Below the pieces are notes generated by a model. The model saw only the letters and a program-made list of their open reading frames with translations. It was not told the origin of the DNA and did not search any database. Below, in pieces: positions 26,145-39,281 of a stretch of DNA of 64,000 nucleotides. How positions within the stretch are numbered: the stretch's first letter is position 1; each line of letters starts with the position of its first letter. The DNA is from Alcanivorax sediminis (lineage in GTDB: Bacteria; Pseudomonadota; Gammaproteobacteria; Pseudomonadales; Alcanivoracaceae): the NCBI RefSeq assembly GCF_009601165.1, contig NZ_WIRE01000001.1:2790001-2854000 (forward strand), written 5' to 3'. Both the position numbers and the translations under genes were made by a program.

Positions 26145-27062
26145 TCAGCCATCTTTCCTGTTGGCCATGGCGCTATTATGCACAGGAGCCAGCCTGTGCA
26201 GTAGCCACACCAACGCCACCGCCATGACGGCAGTAGACAATGCCAATAGCGTCTGCGCACTCTGCCCCGTGGTGGCAGCATACCCCGCCGGGGTAAACCA
26301 CTGATCCTGCAGTCCAGCCGCATCCGCTACTCGCCAGGGCCACAGCTTGACCAGCGAGCCGGCCATGAAACCAGCCAGCAAAGCCATGACCGTGTCGTGA
26401 TAATGATGCAGTGTCCACTTGAGAATGTGGACAAAGCTGAGCAGACCTATCGCGCAGCCACTGAGAAAGGCTAGCAAGAGAGGAACCTGTACTTCTTTTA
26501 CAGCTTCCAGCACAGGCTGGTACATGCCCAGTAAAAGAAGGATAAAACTGCCGGAAATGCCTGGCAGGATCATGGCACAGATGGCCAGCATGCCACTGAG
26601 AAAAAACACCAGGGCTCCTGCGCCACCAGACATGGCCGGCGCGAACGCGATCAGCACAGCAGTCAGGGTGCCCAACGCAAACGCCATTCCCTGCACCAGC
26701 CCACGCTGGCGGAGTGGAGACAACACCATAAGGATGCTGGCCAGAATCAGACCACTGAAAAAGGCCCAGACAGGTACAGGATGAGTCGCCAGTAACCAGG
26801 TGATCAGACGAGCCAGTAACGCAATACTGGTAAAAATTCCGGCCAGCAGCGTCATCAGAAACGTCAGATTGGCCTGCTGCCAGAAAGCCGCAAATCCTTC
26901 ACGGCGCCATACGCCAAGTAGTCGCGGGGTGATACCACCCAGGGTATCGATAAGCTCTTCGTAAATCCCGGTAATGAGCGCCAGCGTGCCACCGGAGACC
27001 CCCGGCACAACATCCGCTGCGCCCATGGCCATACCACGAAAGAAAATACCGGGACGAATCAT
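26145..27062 (-). CDS. popT: DUF368 membrane protein, probable undecaprenyl phosphate translocase (PopT type)
   Basis: About 305 residues, 8-9 hydrophobic segments and the family signature GAADVVPGVSGGTLALITGIYEEL near the N-terminus, plus a second LPGISGSFILLLLGMY re-entrant repeat. DUF368 proteins have been reported as translocases recycling the C55 lipid carrier across the inner membrane; the specific role here is by family membership. I start at the ATG at 27062, which has TGAGG at proper distance; the frame is open 35 codons further upstream. Its position beside nlpD and upstream isoprenoid genes ispD/ispF fits an envelope role. Confidence 0.85.
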   Translation of the reverse strand: MIRPGIFFRGMAMGAADVVPGVSGGTLALITGIYEELIDTLGGITPRLLGVWRREGFAAFWQQANLTFLMTLLAGIFTSIALLARLITWLLATHPVPVWAFFSGLILASILMVLSPLRQRGLVQGMAFALGTLTAVLIAFAPAMSGGAGALVFFLSGMLAICAMILPGISGSFILLLLGMYQPVLEAVKEVQVPLLLAFLSGCAIGLLSFVHILKWTLHHYHDTVMALLAGFMAGSLVKLWPWRVADAAGLQDQWFTPAGYAATTGQSAQTLLALSTAVMAVALVWLLHRLAPVHNSAMANRKDG

Positions 27063-27132
27063 TATCAGCCTCATGTTTCGCGCCAAGCGTCTCAGCGTGA
27101 ATTCGGATTTGTTATTCTCAAGCGCAGGAAGA

Positions 27133-27277
27133 GCAAGCTTCAAGCTGCAAGCTACAACGCGAGTCACGCATGGTTATGTCTTGAACGTTGCAGCCGCGCC
27201 CAAACCATTGACCGCGGGCATGGCACGGGAAATTTGATCTCCCTGACCGCCCCTTGCAGCTTGAAGCTTGTGGCTTG
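27133..27277. repeat. Inverted pair of heptad arrays (CAAGCNN family) between popT and pcm
   Basis: Left arm (27133-27158): CAAGCTT, CAAGCTG, CAAGCTA, then CAAC. Right arm (27277-27253 on the minus strand): CAAGCCA, CAAGCTT, CAAGCTG, CAAG. The arms face each other across about 94 bases. The right arm begins immediately after the pcm TAG stop (27280-27278). No gene is apparent in the 215 bases between popT and pcm apart from this element. Confidence 0.75.
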
Positions 27278-27940
27278 CTACCGCATCACCCCGCGCTGAA
27301 ATGGCACAAACCGCACCGCATCCAGCGACTGGGTATGGAACTGATCACCTTCTCGATCGACCACCGTGAGAATCTGTTTCCGGTCATCGCCCACCGGCAT
27401 GACCAACCGCCCACCATCGGCCAGCTGCTCCAGCAAGTCCGACGGGATATCCGGTCGTGCACAGGCGGCAAGGATGCCGTCGAAAGGCGCTTCGCTTTTC
27501 CAACCGAAACCGCCATCGGCATGCTTGAGCTGGACTTTGGCCAGCCCCAGCCGGATCAGCCGCTTACGGGCCTGCTCCTGTAGAGGTCGGATACGTTCCA
27601 CGGAATAAAGTTCATCACAAAATGGCGCCAACACCGCGGTCTGGTAGCCGCAACCGGTGCCAATTTCCAGCACCTTACTGCGTTTGCCTCCGTCCATGAG
27701 CAGCTCGGTCATGCGCGCCACCACCCAAGGCTGGGAGATTGTTTGCCCGTGACCGATGGGCAAGGCGGTATCGTCATACGCCTGATGCGCCAGGGCCTCT
27801 TCAATGAAAAAGTGACGCGGCGTGTTGCGGATCGTATCCAGCACCCGATCGTCCTGAATACCGGCCTCACGAAGCCGCTGCACCAGACGATCCCGGGTCC
27901 GTGCAGAGGTCATGCCGATGCCGCTGAGTTGGATATCCAT
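27278..27940 (-). CDS. pcm: Protein-L-isoaspartate O-methyltransferase
   Basis: 220 residues with the Pcm signature PIGHGQTISQPWVVARMTELL and the SAM-binding motif VLEIGTGCGYQTAVLA. It methylates isoaspartyl residues of aged proteins to start their repair. It starts 15 bases after truD's stop; in Pseudomonas surE lies between these two genes, but here it is absent. The first ATG (27940) is kept, although the internal ATG at 27913 is possible. Confidence 0.96.
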   Translation of the reverse strand: MDIQLSGIGMTSARTRDRLVQRLREAGIQDDRVLDTIRNTPRHFFIEEALAHQAYDDTALPIGHGQTISQPWVVARMTELLMDGGKRSKVLEIGTGCGYQTAVLAPFCDELYSVERIRPLQEQARKRLIRLGLAKVQLKHADGGFGWKSEAPFDGILAACARPDIPSDLLEQLADGGRLVMPVGDDRKQILTVVDREGDQFHTQSLDAVRFVPFQRGVMR

Positions 27941-27955
27941 GTTGTACTTCGTTCT

Positions 27956-28984
27956 CTATGCAGAGGGTTCCGGTGTGGTCACCAGCTCTGCCATGACTGT
28001 TGTTGCAAACGCACCTGCGGGTAGCCTGAATGCCACCTCGAGGGTGTTTTCCCCTTCCCTTTCCTGCTGCAAGGACCACTGCAAGTCCTGTACCGGTAAC
28101 CGGGTAGCACGACGAATTTCGTCCACACCTTCCCGGCAGAGGCCGTCGATCACCGCCTGACTGGGTGCCAGGATCTGGTGCTCCATTTCCCGGCAAGGGC
28201 CAGATGATGCCATGCCCGGCACACCCGGCATAGGGGCGGTAGGATGGACCTCGCCACTTATCACCCGTGCGGCCGCTTCAACGTCATCATCGGCATGGAA
28301 CAGGCCACGACTACCCTCCGGCTGGAGAATGTCGCCAGCCAGCACCCGATTCCAGATGCCCCGTGACACGCGCTCGGCCAGCACCTGGTTAAACAGATCG
28401 CTTCGCACTGCAGATAACCAGATACTGCGTAACGCCTTTTTGCGCGGCGCCTCACCGCCAGTGAGCCACTCCCTGCCTCGGACCAGGTTGCCTGCCCCAC
28501 GACCAAAACGTTGCTCACCAAAATAATTGGGGATGCCCTGTGCCGTGATGGCCGCCATTCGCTCCGCAAGCAGCATTTCGTCGCCACGAAAACCCGTGGC
28601 GCGAATGACAAAACGATTGGCTCGATGGGTGCCACGGTTGAGTTTGCGACGATGACGCACGGCCTGAACCAGGCGAACCCCTTCAGGCCAGTCAAAATCC
28701 GGGTCTGCCTTGCCGGGCAGATGCAAGCTGAACCACTGCCGGGTCACGGCATGCTTGTCCTTCAAGCCGCTATAGCCCACGGACAAACGATGAATAGCTG
28801 CGGTCTTTGCCAGCCACATGGCCACATCTTCTGTGTTCCAGCCGGTCTTCTCGATTTCCAGCCACAGGTGCTCGCCTTCCTCTTCCGGAACCACGTGCAT
28901 GCATTCAAACACCTGGAAATCGGCCGGTATCGCCTTGAGTTTGGCTTCTGCCACCGGCCCGCCGTGGGCATGGGGCAGACTCAT
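27956..28984 (-). CDS. truD: tRNA pseudouridine(13) synthase
   Basis: 342 residues with the TruD core motif YSGLKDKHA, in which Asp76 is the catalytic residue, and the [10 protein letters not shown] and [13 protein letters not shown] signatures. It forms pseudouridine at position 13 of tRNA-Glu. Its ATG overlaps the stop of ispF by four bases. Confidence 0.96.
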   Translation of the reverse strand: MSLPHAHGGPVAEAKLKAIPADFQVFECMHVVPEEEGEHLWLEIEKTGWNTEDVAMWLAKTAAIHRLSVGYSGLKDKHAVTRQWFSLHLPGKADPDFDWPEGVRLVQAVRHRRKLNRGTHRANRFVIRATGFRGDEMLLAERMAAITAQGIPNYFGEQRFGRGAGNLVRGREWLTGGEAPRKKALRSIWLSAVRSDLFNQVLAERVSRGIWNRVLAGDILQPEGSRGLFHADDDVEAAARVISGEVHPTAPMPGVPGMASSGPCREMEHQILAPSQAVIDGLCREGVDEIRRATRLPVQDLQWSLQQEREGENTLEVAFRLPAGAFATTVMAELVTTPEPSA

Positions 28985-29460
28985 GGCGTTTCCAGCAGCA
29001 CTGCTGCCTGTACAGCAATGCCTTCCTTGCGACCGGTAAACCCGAGTTGCTCTGTAGTGGTGGCCTTCACGGAGACCTGGCCTAGCTGACAGTCCAGTAA
29101 CCCGGCAATGCGTTCACGCATGGTGAGAATATGCGGAGCCAGTTTCGGCGCCTGACAGATGATGATCAGATCTGCGTTGCCCAGCCGCCAGCCGCCAGTC
29201 ACAACGTCCTGATAGATTGCCTGCAACAGCTTGCCGGAGTCCGCCCCTTTCCACTGTGGATCGGTATCCGGGAAGTAATGCCCGATGTCACCCAGTGCGA
29301 GAGCACCGAGCAGTGCATCAGATAGCGCATGCAACGCCACGTCACCATCTGAATGCGCCTTGAGACCATGGCTATGGGGGATCGCCACACCACACAGCAT
29401 CACGTGGTCACCCTCGTCAAAGGCATGGACATCAAAACCCTGACCAATACGAATCGCCAT
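28981..29460 (-). CDS. ispF: 2-C-methyl-D-erythritol 2,4-cyclodiphosphate synthase
   Basis: 159 residues with the metal site DVH (Asp10, His12), the [11 protein letters not shown] motif and the [15 protein letters not shown] tail typical of IspF. It makes the cyclic diphosphate intermediate of the MEP isoprenoid route. Its ATG shares one base with the ispD stop (TAATG). Confidence 0.97.
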   Translation of the reverse strand: MAIRIGQGFDVHAFDEGDHVMLCGVAIPHSHGLKAHSDGDVALHALSDALLGALALGDIGHYFPDTDPQWKGADSGKLLQAIYQDVVTGGWRLGNADLIIICQAPKLAPHILTMRERIAGLLDCQLGQVSVKATTTEQLGFTGRKEGIAVQAAVLLETP

Positions 29461-30170
29461 TACATGCCTCCCTGCTCTTCGAATTGGCGGGCCAGGTAAA
29501 AGCGGGCCAGCGGCAAATCCTCCGGCACCGTAATCTTGATGTTATCGCTGTGGCCTGCCACCAGTGCCGGACGCCAGCCCTGACGCTCCATGGCAGAGGC
29601 CTCATCGGTGACTGAGGCCAGATCACCACTGAGCGCTTCATAGAGTGCTGCGGCCGGGAATAACTGGGGCGTCAAGGCACGCCAGATAGTTTCGCGGTTC
29701 AGCGTGGTGTCGATGCACTGGTCGTCCGCCGCCTGCTTGATGGTATCCACCACCGGAAGGCCAAGGATAGCGCCCTGCTCCTGTGTAGAAGCCAGCAGAC
29801 TGTGGATATCAGAGAGACGGACCAGTGGGCGCGCCATGTCATGCACCAGCACCCAGGCCTCTTCCCCGCCGTCCATGAGCACCTGAGCCAGCGCATTGCG
29901 AACTGACTGAGCGCGGCTTTCTCCCCCCGTCACTGCATGAATGCGGCGATGGGTGGCCACCGGCAAGGTTGGCCACCAGGGATCATCAGCAGAAACGGCC
30001 ACCACCACACTTTCAATCGGTGCAAACGACAACAACCGTTGCAGGGTATGCTCGGTGATGGTTTTGCCAGCCAGCGTCAGATATTGCTTGGGGATGCCTG
30101 CCTGCATGCGTTCGCCGACACCGGCAGCGGGAACAACAGCATAAAGAGGGCCACGGATTACCGGATTCAC
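29460..30170 (-). CDS. ispD: 2-C-methyl-D-erythritol 4-phosphate cytidylyltransferase
   Basis: 236 residues. The nucleotide-binding N-terminus [21 protein letters not shown] is clear, with VHDMARPLV and GLPVVDTIK motifs following. It activates MEP with CTP. It overlaps ftsB upstream (four bases) and ispF downstream (one base). Confidence 0.97.
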   Translation of the reverse strand: MNPVIRGPLYAVVPAAGVGERMQAGIPKQYLTLAGKTITEHTLQRLLSFAPIESVVVAVSADDPWWPTLPVATHRRIHAVTGGESRAQSVRNALAQVLMDGGEEAWVLVHDMARPLVRLSDIHSLLASTQEQGAILGLPVVDTIKQAADDQCIDTTLNRETIWRALTPQLFPAAALYEALSGDLASVTDEASAMERQGWRPALVAGHSDNIKITVPEDLPLARFYLARQFEEQGGM

Positions 30171-30526
30171 TCGGTACTCCCTGGTTGTTCGAGGATCAGA
30201 AAAAAGGTTTCACCCTTACGGATCATACCCAGGTCCTTGCGCGCGATTTCTTCCACCGCTTCCGTGCCCTGTTTAAGGTCCTTCACGTCAGCAGCCATCA
30301 GCCGGTTACGCTCAGTCAGTTTGGCGTTGGTCTGTTTGAGGGCGGCCACTTCCTGCTTGAGGCTGGCCACATGCCGAACACTCCCTTCACCAAACCACAG
30401 CCGCGCCTGCAGGCCCAGAAACACCAAGGCCAGCACGGCGAAAACCACCTGGCGAGCGGGCGACAGCTTCAGTGCTGCCCGCTTGCCCTCCAGGGTTGAC
30501 GCCTTGCTGGCCCGGGTGCCTGTCAT
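30167..30526 (-). CDS. ftsB: Cell division protein FtsB
   Basis: 119 residues: a cytoplasmic basic segment of about 25, one membrane helix (about 26-44, VVFAVLALVFLGLQARLWF) and a periplasmic leucine-zipper coiled coil rich in Lys/Glu. FtsB joins FtsL and FtsQ in the divisome to activate septal peptidoglycan synthesis. The sequence and the place between eno and ispD are those of ftsB; the N-terminal extension is longer than in E. coli. Confidence 0.92.
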   Translation of the reverse strand: MTGTRASKASTLEGKRAALKLSPARQVVFAVLALVFLGLQARLWFGEGSVRHVASLKQEVAALKQTNAKLTERNRLMAADVKDLKQGTEAVEEIARKDLGMIRKGETFFLILEQPGSTE

Positions 30527-30532
30527 CAGGGA

Positions 30533-32700
<2,168 letters not shown>

Positions 32701-32717
32701 CTACTCCTTGTGTGCGC

Positions 32718-34436
<1,719 letters not shown>

Positions 34437-34456
34437 TCAAGTGTGAACCGGCCCCA

Positions 34457-34497
34457 ATAAAAAAAACACCCTGCTCGCGGCATCGCGGGCAAGGGTT
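34457..34497 (-). terminator. Rho-independent terminator between recQ and pyrG
   Basis: Minus strand: an ACCCT-GC-CGCG stem pairs with CGCG-GC-AGGGT around an ATGC loop, one bulge and one mismatch, followed by T8. It ends about 110 bases before the pyrG start. Confidence 0.8.
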
Positions 34498-34577
34498 GCT
34501 CTTGAATCGGGTTGGCCAGTTACGCAAGTGATGGATGAACACCTGAAATTTCAGGGGCTTGCGCTACATCAGGACGG
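34457..34577 (-). ncRNA. Candidate small RNA or leader RNA between recQ and pyrG
   Basis: On the minus strand a sigma70-like promoter (34584-34612) is followed about 120 bases later by a strong terminator (34457-34497). The predicted transcript contains a perfect 14-bp palindrome (34542-34555) framed by GCGCAAG/CTTGCGT, so it should fold into two or three hairpins. The 357-base gap between recQ and pyrG (34347-34703) holds this unit and otherwise nothing I can identify. It could equally be the 3' region and terminator of recQ, or an attenuator in the pyrG leader. Confidence 0.35.
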
Positions 34578-34583
34578 GAGAAA

Positions 34584-34612
34584 ATGTTAACAGAAGCGCT
34601 GGCTCGCCTCAA
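34584..34612 (-). promoter_or_regulatory. Sigma70-like promoter upstream of the candidate small RNA
   Basis: TTGAGG (34612-34607), exactly 17 bases, TAACAT (34589-34584). Four of six matches in each hexamer. Confidence 0.45.
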
Positions 34613-34703
34613 TCGGGAATACGCCCGTTGGGCGAATAATTTACGGTTCTTTTTTGCTGCTCCGTGTTTCCCTGCCCCACTCCGGGTTCGCTGCCGCCAC
34701 GGT

Positions 34704-36614
34704 TCAGGGTTGCGGCCGTCCGCACAGAGCCAGCACCTCCGAAAACGGCGCATCCACCAGCGAAGCAAAGGCAGAATGACGCCCCAACCTCGCCCGGCTG
34801 GCTTTCGGGCTGCTAATACCACAGAGAAACCGGGCCAACTGGCGAGGAGAAGCCAGTGCCTTGTGCCCCTCTTCCTGCATCTTCTTGATCACAGTCATGT
34901 CCACTTCACTGCGGTGCCGGGGCGGCATGGCAGCATGCTTGCCAAGGCAGGCACTGCAATGCCCGCAGGGTTTCGGGAGCGTCTCACCAAAATAGGCCAC
35001 CAGTCCCTGCTGGTAGCATCGACTGTGCTGTGCCCAGTCAGCCACCTGTTGCAACCGCTCGATGTCTCGTTGTTCACGACGCCGAAACTGGGCCTGCAGT
35101 CGCTCTATCAATGCATCCGCAGAAGCCGGGGGAGCCACCATCCGGTAACCCTGGCGGACGCCTGCCACCCTGAGTTCCACGCTGCCTTGCTGCTCCAGAT
35201 ACCCCAGCGCATTCAGAATGCGCAAACGTTCAACCTGAAGCGACTCTGCAGCCTCGATAGGCTTTAGTGTGAGCCAGGTTCTGCCTTGCTTGCCGGTTGC
35301 AAACAGGGCAGCCAGAAACGCGGCCCTTTCGCCATCGAACTGAGCGATGACACCATCCTGCGGTGTAATAAACCCCACCTTGTATTCAGTATAGAAAGGA
35401 GACGTCGCCCGGATGACGCCCTCGAGTTCCAGGTAGGTCAGCAGGGTGTTGATCACCAGGGGGCGCACATCAAACAACCCGGACAGCTCATGAACGGAAA
35501 GGTCAAACTGCTCTGGCTGACGTAGCAGCCAGTGAATCAGCCCGGCCAACGACTCGTCATCCGGGGTGTCTCCATAGCTGAAATTTTCCAGCACCGTCAG
35601 GTCATCCAGACTAGCCACCAGGGTACACTGCGAGGGCTTGCCATCCCGCCCTGCCCGGCCAATCTCCTGCATATAGTTTTCAAGGGATTTGGGCAGGTTG
35701 TAATGGTAGATGGCTCGAATATCCGCCTTGTCGATACCCATCCCAAAGGCAATAGTGGCCACCACAATATCCACCGCCCCGGTCATGAAGGCTTCCTGGG
35801 CCTGGTGGCGCACCTCGTCTTTCAGGCCAGCATGGTAGGCAATCGCTGACAGCCCCTTTCGCTTGAGAAAGGCGGCAACCTGCTCAGCGGTGTTCTGCAG
35901 TGTCACATAGACAATGGCAGCCCCGGCAGGCCCTGAGCTGATCAGCTTGAACAGGTGCTCATCCCTCTGCTGTTGGGCGCAGGGAGAGACCGTTATCGCC
36001 AGATTCGGGCGGAAGAAGCCGGTCTGTATGTGGTCCGCTTGATCGATGGCAAAGCTGTCCCGGATCTGCTCTGCCACCTGGGGCGTTGCCGTGGCCGTCA
36101 ACGCCAGCACTCGGCCCACGTTCAGATCACTGGCCAACTGCGCGAGCTTGAGATAATCGGGACGAAAGTTATGCCCCCATTCCGATACACAGTGAGCTTC
36201 ATCCACCGCCATCATGCTGATCGACAGGCGCTTGAGCCTGGCCAGAAAGCGCTCGTTGGCCAGCCTCTCAGGTGCCACATACAACAGCTTGATGCTGCCT
36301 TCTTCCATGCCCCGGTAAATGACCTTGAGCTGATCACCATCCACACTGGAATCCAGCCGTGCGGCAGGAATGTTGAGTGCATTGAGCTGATCCACCTGAT
36401 CTTTCATCAAGGCAATCAGGGGCGACACCACCAATGTCAGGCCGTCCAGCATCAATGCAGGGAGTTGATAGCAGAGGCTCTTGCCGCCACCAGTGGGAAA
36501 CACCGCCAGGGCTGAGCGCCCTGCCAGCAAGGTTTCAATGACCTGCTGTTGGCCGGGACGAAACGCCTGGAGCTGAAAGGTGTCCTGTAACCGTTGCTGT
36601 ATGGCTTCCAACAT
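34704..36614 (-). CDS. recQ: ATP-dependent DNA helicase of the RecQ family
   Basis: 636 residues from the ATG at 36614, which has AGAGGG in front; an in-frame GTG lies five codons earlier. Helicase motifs include TGGGKS (41-46), DEAH (138-141) with HCVSEWGHNFRPDY, and QEIGRAGRDGK. A zinc-binding cluster appears near the C-terminus (CYQQGLVAYFGE, CGHCSAC). No HRDC domain follows; instead there is a basic tail of about 70 residues that ends FSEVLALCGRPQP. RecQ unwinds recombination and fork intermediates. It lies between tilS and pyrG, where Pseudomonas has no such gene. A weak LexA-like palindrome lies just upstream. Confidence 0.9.
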   Translation of the reverse strand: MLEAIQQRLQDTFQLQAFRPGQQQVIETLLAGRSALAVFPTGGGKSLCYQLPALMLDGLTLVVSPLIALMKDQVDQLNALNIPAARLDSSVDGDQLKVIYRGMEEGSIKLLYVAPERLANERFLARLKRLSISMMAVDEAHCVSEWGHNFRPDYLKLAQLASDLNVGRVLALTATATPQVAEQIRDSFAIDQADHIQTGFFRPNLAITVSPCAQQQRDEHLFKLISSGPAGAAIVYVTLQNTAEQVAAFLKRKGLSAIAYHAGLKDEVRHQAQEAFMTGAVDIVVATIAFGMGIDKADIRAIYHYNLPKSLENYMQEIGRAGRDGKPSQCTLVASLDDLTVLENFSYGDTPDDESLAGLIHWLLRQPEQFDLSVHELSGLFDVRPLVINTLLTYLELEGVIRATSPFYTEYKVGFITPQDGVIAQFDGERAAFLAALFATGKQGRTWLTLKPIEAAESLQVERLRILNALGYLEQQGSVELRVAGVRQGYRMVAPPASADALIERLQAQFRRREQRDIERLQQVADWAQHSRCYQQGLVAYFGETLPKPCGHCSACLGKHAAMPPRHRSEVDMTVIKKMQEEGHKALASPRQLARFLCGISSPKASRARLGRHSAFASLVDAPFSEVLALCGRPQP

Positions 36615-36657
36615 TCGTGTCCCTCTCACGCATCGTAATGACCTGCGCCCATCTCAA

Positions 36658-36673
36658 CTGATCTTTTGAACAG
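36658..36673. promoter_or_regulatory. Possible degenerate LexA box upstream of recQ
   Basis: CTGATCTTTTGAACAG differs from the CTGT-N8-ACAG consensus at one core base. It lies about 45 bases before the recQ start, next to a TATAAG that could serve as its -10. Confidence 0.25.
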
Positions 36674-36795
36674 TACTTATAGACGGCCTGAGTGTGGCAG
36701 ACCAGAAAGCGCAACACGAGGGCTGGGGACGTATTTTTCTGTCGGCGATGACTTACAGAGTGAAATTGAGCACAAAAAGCACTGGATCGCAGCGA

Positions 36796-38100
36796 TCAAC
36801 CCCTTTCTGCATTGATCTCAGGAATCAGGTACCACTGTTCGCAAGCGCGGGCATCCTCACCTTCAGCAAGCCCCACCTGCGGCACCGACACCAGGTCATT
36901 ATCTCGATACAGCAGCGGCCATTGCTTACGATGCCAGGGCGGCACTCCTGCCGCTCGCCACAACTCCTTTACCTGCTGGTGCATTCCATTGCGCTGGATC
37001 TTGCTGGCGCCTCCAAGCCCTTTCAATACCAGATCGCCTGCCGGCCGCAGCACCGGTACCGCACCCTCTTCATCTGTTCGGCTCCATCGCCAGTTCGGCA
37101 GTGCCGGAGGGGCATTACCGTCCTGCCATAGGGCCGTCCCAGACCAGGGAGCAAAGCCATTGCGCTCAGAAAGATACAAGGCACCGCGATACAGACGTAC
37201 CCCCCAGCAACCCCACTCCACCCGGGCCTGGCTGTCATCGGCAGCCTGCTGCATGGCCAGCAATTCTGCCAAAACGGCCTGACTGGGAGCCGTGGCGCCA
37301 TTGGCCTGCAGCCACCAGCGAAATAGATTGCGTTGCCGCGATGGAGACAGCCGGTGCAATTCGCTCAGCGGCAGCTTGCGACCGGAAACGCCCAGGCTAG
37401 CGGCATCCGACAGAGCAATTTCCTCCAGCAAGCCGGCCGCTTCTGCCATATGATCGGCCGCCCTCGCCAGGGTCGCGTCAGCTCCTTGCCACTGCTGACG
37501 CAGCTGCGGCATAACTCGATGACGGAGCAGGTTGCGGCGCAGCCCAAGGTCCTGATTACTCGGGTCGTCCAGCCAGCGGAGCTGCTCATCGTCAGCCCAG
37601 CGCTTCAACAGGTGTCGATCCAGGCTCAGCAACGGCCGCCAGATGACAACGCCATCTCGTAGCGTCAACGCCCGCATGGCCGACAAACCCTGAACACCCG
37701 CCCCTCGCAGCAAGCGCAGCAGCAGGGTTTCCGCCTGATCGGAGCGGTGATGGGCAGTCACCAACGTCGCCCCCAGCTCAGTGGCAAGCGGCAACAAGAC
37801 ACCGTAGCGGGCCTCCCGCGCTCCCGCTTCCAGTCCCTCGGAGCTATCCACTCTGACCTGCCTTATGAAAAAGGGCACGCCATGGTTTTCGGCAAGAGAC
37901 TGACAGAAGCGGGACCATTGATGACTGTCCGCCTGGAGCTGATGGTCTACATGAACCACAGATAAACGCGGGCCGAAACCGGCCCGAATCATAAGGTGTA
38001 GCAGCAGGGAGGAGTCGAGCCCGCCACTGAGTGCCAGCAGCAAGGGCCCTTCAGGCGCCTGTTCTGCCAGCTCTCGGCAAAACCCGGCTAAATCATTCAT
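36796..38100 (-). CDS. tilS: tRNA(Ile)-lysidine synthase
   Basis: 434 residues. The N-terminal ATP-PPase domain has SGGLDS at 25-30; the substrate-binding region and C-terminal TilS domain follow. It converts C34 of tRNA-Ile(CAU) to lysidine so that it reads AUA. It begins 2 bases after accA's stop, the accA-tilS order of E. coli and Pseudomonas. Confidence 0.95.
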   Translation of the reverse strand: MNDLAGFCRELAEQAPEGPLLLALSGGLDSSLLLHLMIRAGFGPRLSVVHVDHQLQADSHQWSRFCQSLAENHGVPFFIRQVRVDSSEGLEAGAREARYGVLLPLATELGATLVTAHHRSDQAETLLLRLLRGAGVQGLSAMRALTLRDGVVIWRPLLSLDRHLLKRWADDEQLRWLDDPSNQDLGLRRNLLRHRVMPQLRQQWQGADATLARAADHMAEAAGLLEEIALSDAASLGVSGRKLPLSELHRLSPSRQRNLFRWWLQANGATAPSQAVLAELLAMQQAADDSQARVEWGCWGVRLYRGALYLSERNGFAPWSGTALWQDGNAPPALPNWRWSRTDEEGAVPVLRPAGDLVLKGLGGASKIQRNGMHQQVKELWRAAGVPPWHRKQWPLLYRDNDLVSVPQVGLAEGEDARACEQWYLIPEINAERG

Positions 38101-38102
38101 GA

Positions 38103-39074
38103 TCAGCTGTCGGCAGACTCGGTGGTAAAGTTGCCGTAGCTCATCAGTCGCTCATAACGGCGCTCAATCAAGGCGTCCGTGTCCATAGCGCTGAGGGTCG
38201 CCAGCTGTTTAACAAAGGACTTGCGAATGGAGTCGGCGGCCATGTCGTAATCCCGATGAGCGCCGCCCAGCGGCTCCTTGATCACCAGATCGACGATACC
38301 CAGCTCGTGCAGACGACCGGCGGTCAGCCCCATGGCTTCTGCCGCATCCGGGGCCTTGTCCGCGCTACGCCACAGAATGGAGGCACACCCCTCCGGGGAG
38401 ATCACCGAATAGGTAGAGAATTCCAGCATCTGCAGGTGGTCACAGACACCGATCGCCAGAGCGCCACCGGAGCCGCCCTCACCAATCACGGTGGCGATAA
38501 TGGGCGTTTTCAGCTGGGACATGACACGCAGATTACGCGCAATGGCTTCTGACTGGCCGCGCTCTTCCGCATCAATACCGGGAAAGGCGCCCGGGGTGTC
38601 GATAAAGGTCAGGATCGGCATCTTGAAGCGCTCTGCCATTTCCATCAAACGCAGCGCCTTGCGATAGCCTTCCGGCTTCGGCATGCCAAAGTTGCGGCGC
38701 ACCTTTTCCTTCACCTCGCGGCCTTTCTGGTGGCCGATCACCATCACCGGCTGGTCATCCAGACGGGTTACGCCCCCCACAATAGCCGGGTCATCAGCGA
38801 AGGCACGGTCGCCATGCAATTCATCGAAGTCGGCGAAAATGCGCTTGATGTAGTCCAGCATGTACGGACGCTGGGGGTGACGGGAAAGCTGGGAGATCTG
38901 CCAGGAGGACAGGTTCTTGAAGATCGACTCGGTGAGGCTAATGCTCTTTTCCTGCAGCTTGCCCACTTCTTCAGAGATATTGACTTCGCTGCCGCTGCCT
39001 ACCAACCGCAACTCCTCGATCTTCGCTTCCAGGTCTGCGATAGGTTGTTCAAATTCGAGGAAGTTCGGGTTCAT
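38103..39074 (-). CDS. accA: Acetyl-CoA carboxylase carboxyltransferase subunit alpha
   Basis: 323 residues, normal for AccA, with the biotin-carboxyl transferase motifs [11 protein letters not shown] and [20 protein letters not shown]. With AccD it transfers the carboxyl group from biotin to acetyl-CoA, the first committed step of fatty acid synthesis. It follows dnaE after 207 bases; I see no gene in that gap. Confidence 0.98.
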   Translation of the reverse strand: MNPNFLEFEQPIADLEAKIEELRLVGSGSEVNISEEVGKLQEKSISLTESIFKNLSSWQISQLSRHPQRPYMLDYIKRIFADFDELHGDRAFADDPAIVGGVTRLDDQPVMVIGHQKGREVKEKVRRNFGMPKPEGYRKALRLMEMAERFKMPILTFIDTPGAFPGIDAEERGQSEAIARNLRVMSQLKTPIIATVIGEGGSGGALAIGVCDHLQMLEFSTYSVISPEGCASILWRSADKAPDAAEAMGLTAGRLHELGIVDLVIKEPLGGAHRDYDMAADSIRKSFVKQLATLSAMDTDALIERRYERLMSYGNFTTESADS

Positions 39075-39281
39075 ATCTGAGCCTGTGTGTTCAATTTGTC
39101 ATGGTCGGGCCCGTTCCCGGGGCCCACACCCTGTTTATGCCGACCAAGTGTAGCGGCAACCGGACAAAAAGGTCGAGAAAAGCCGCCGGACTGAAGGTTG
39201 CAAACTGTTTCAGCGGGAGACGGAACATGCTGCCCGCGGTTAGCCTGGTGTTGCATTTGGCGTGATGCGTCAAACTGGGTA

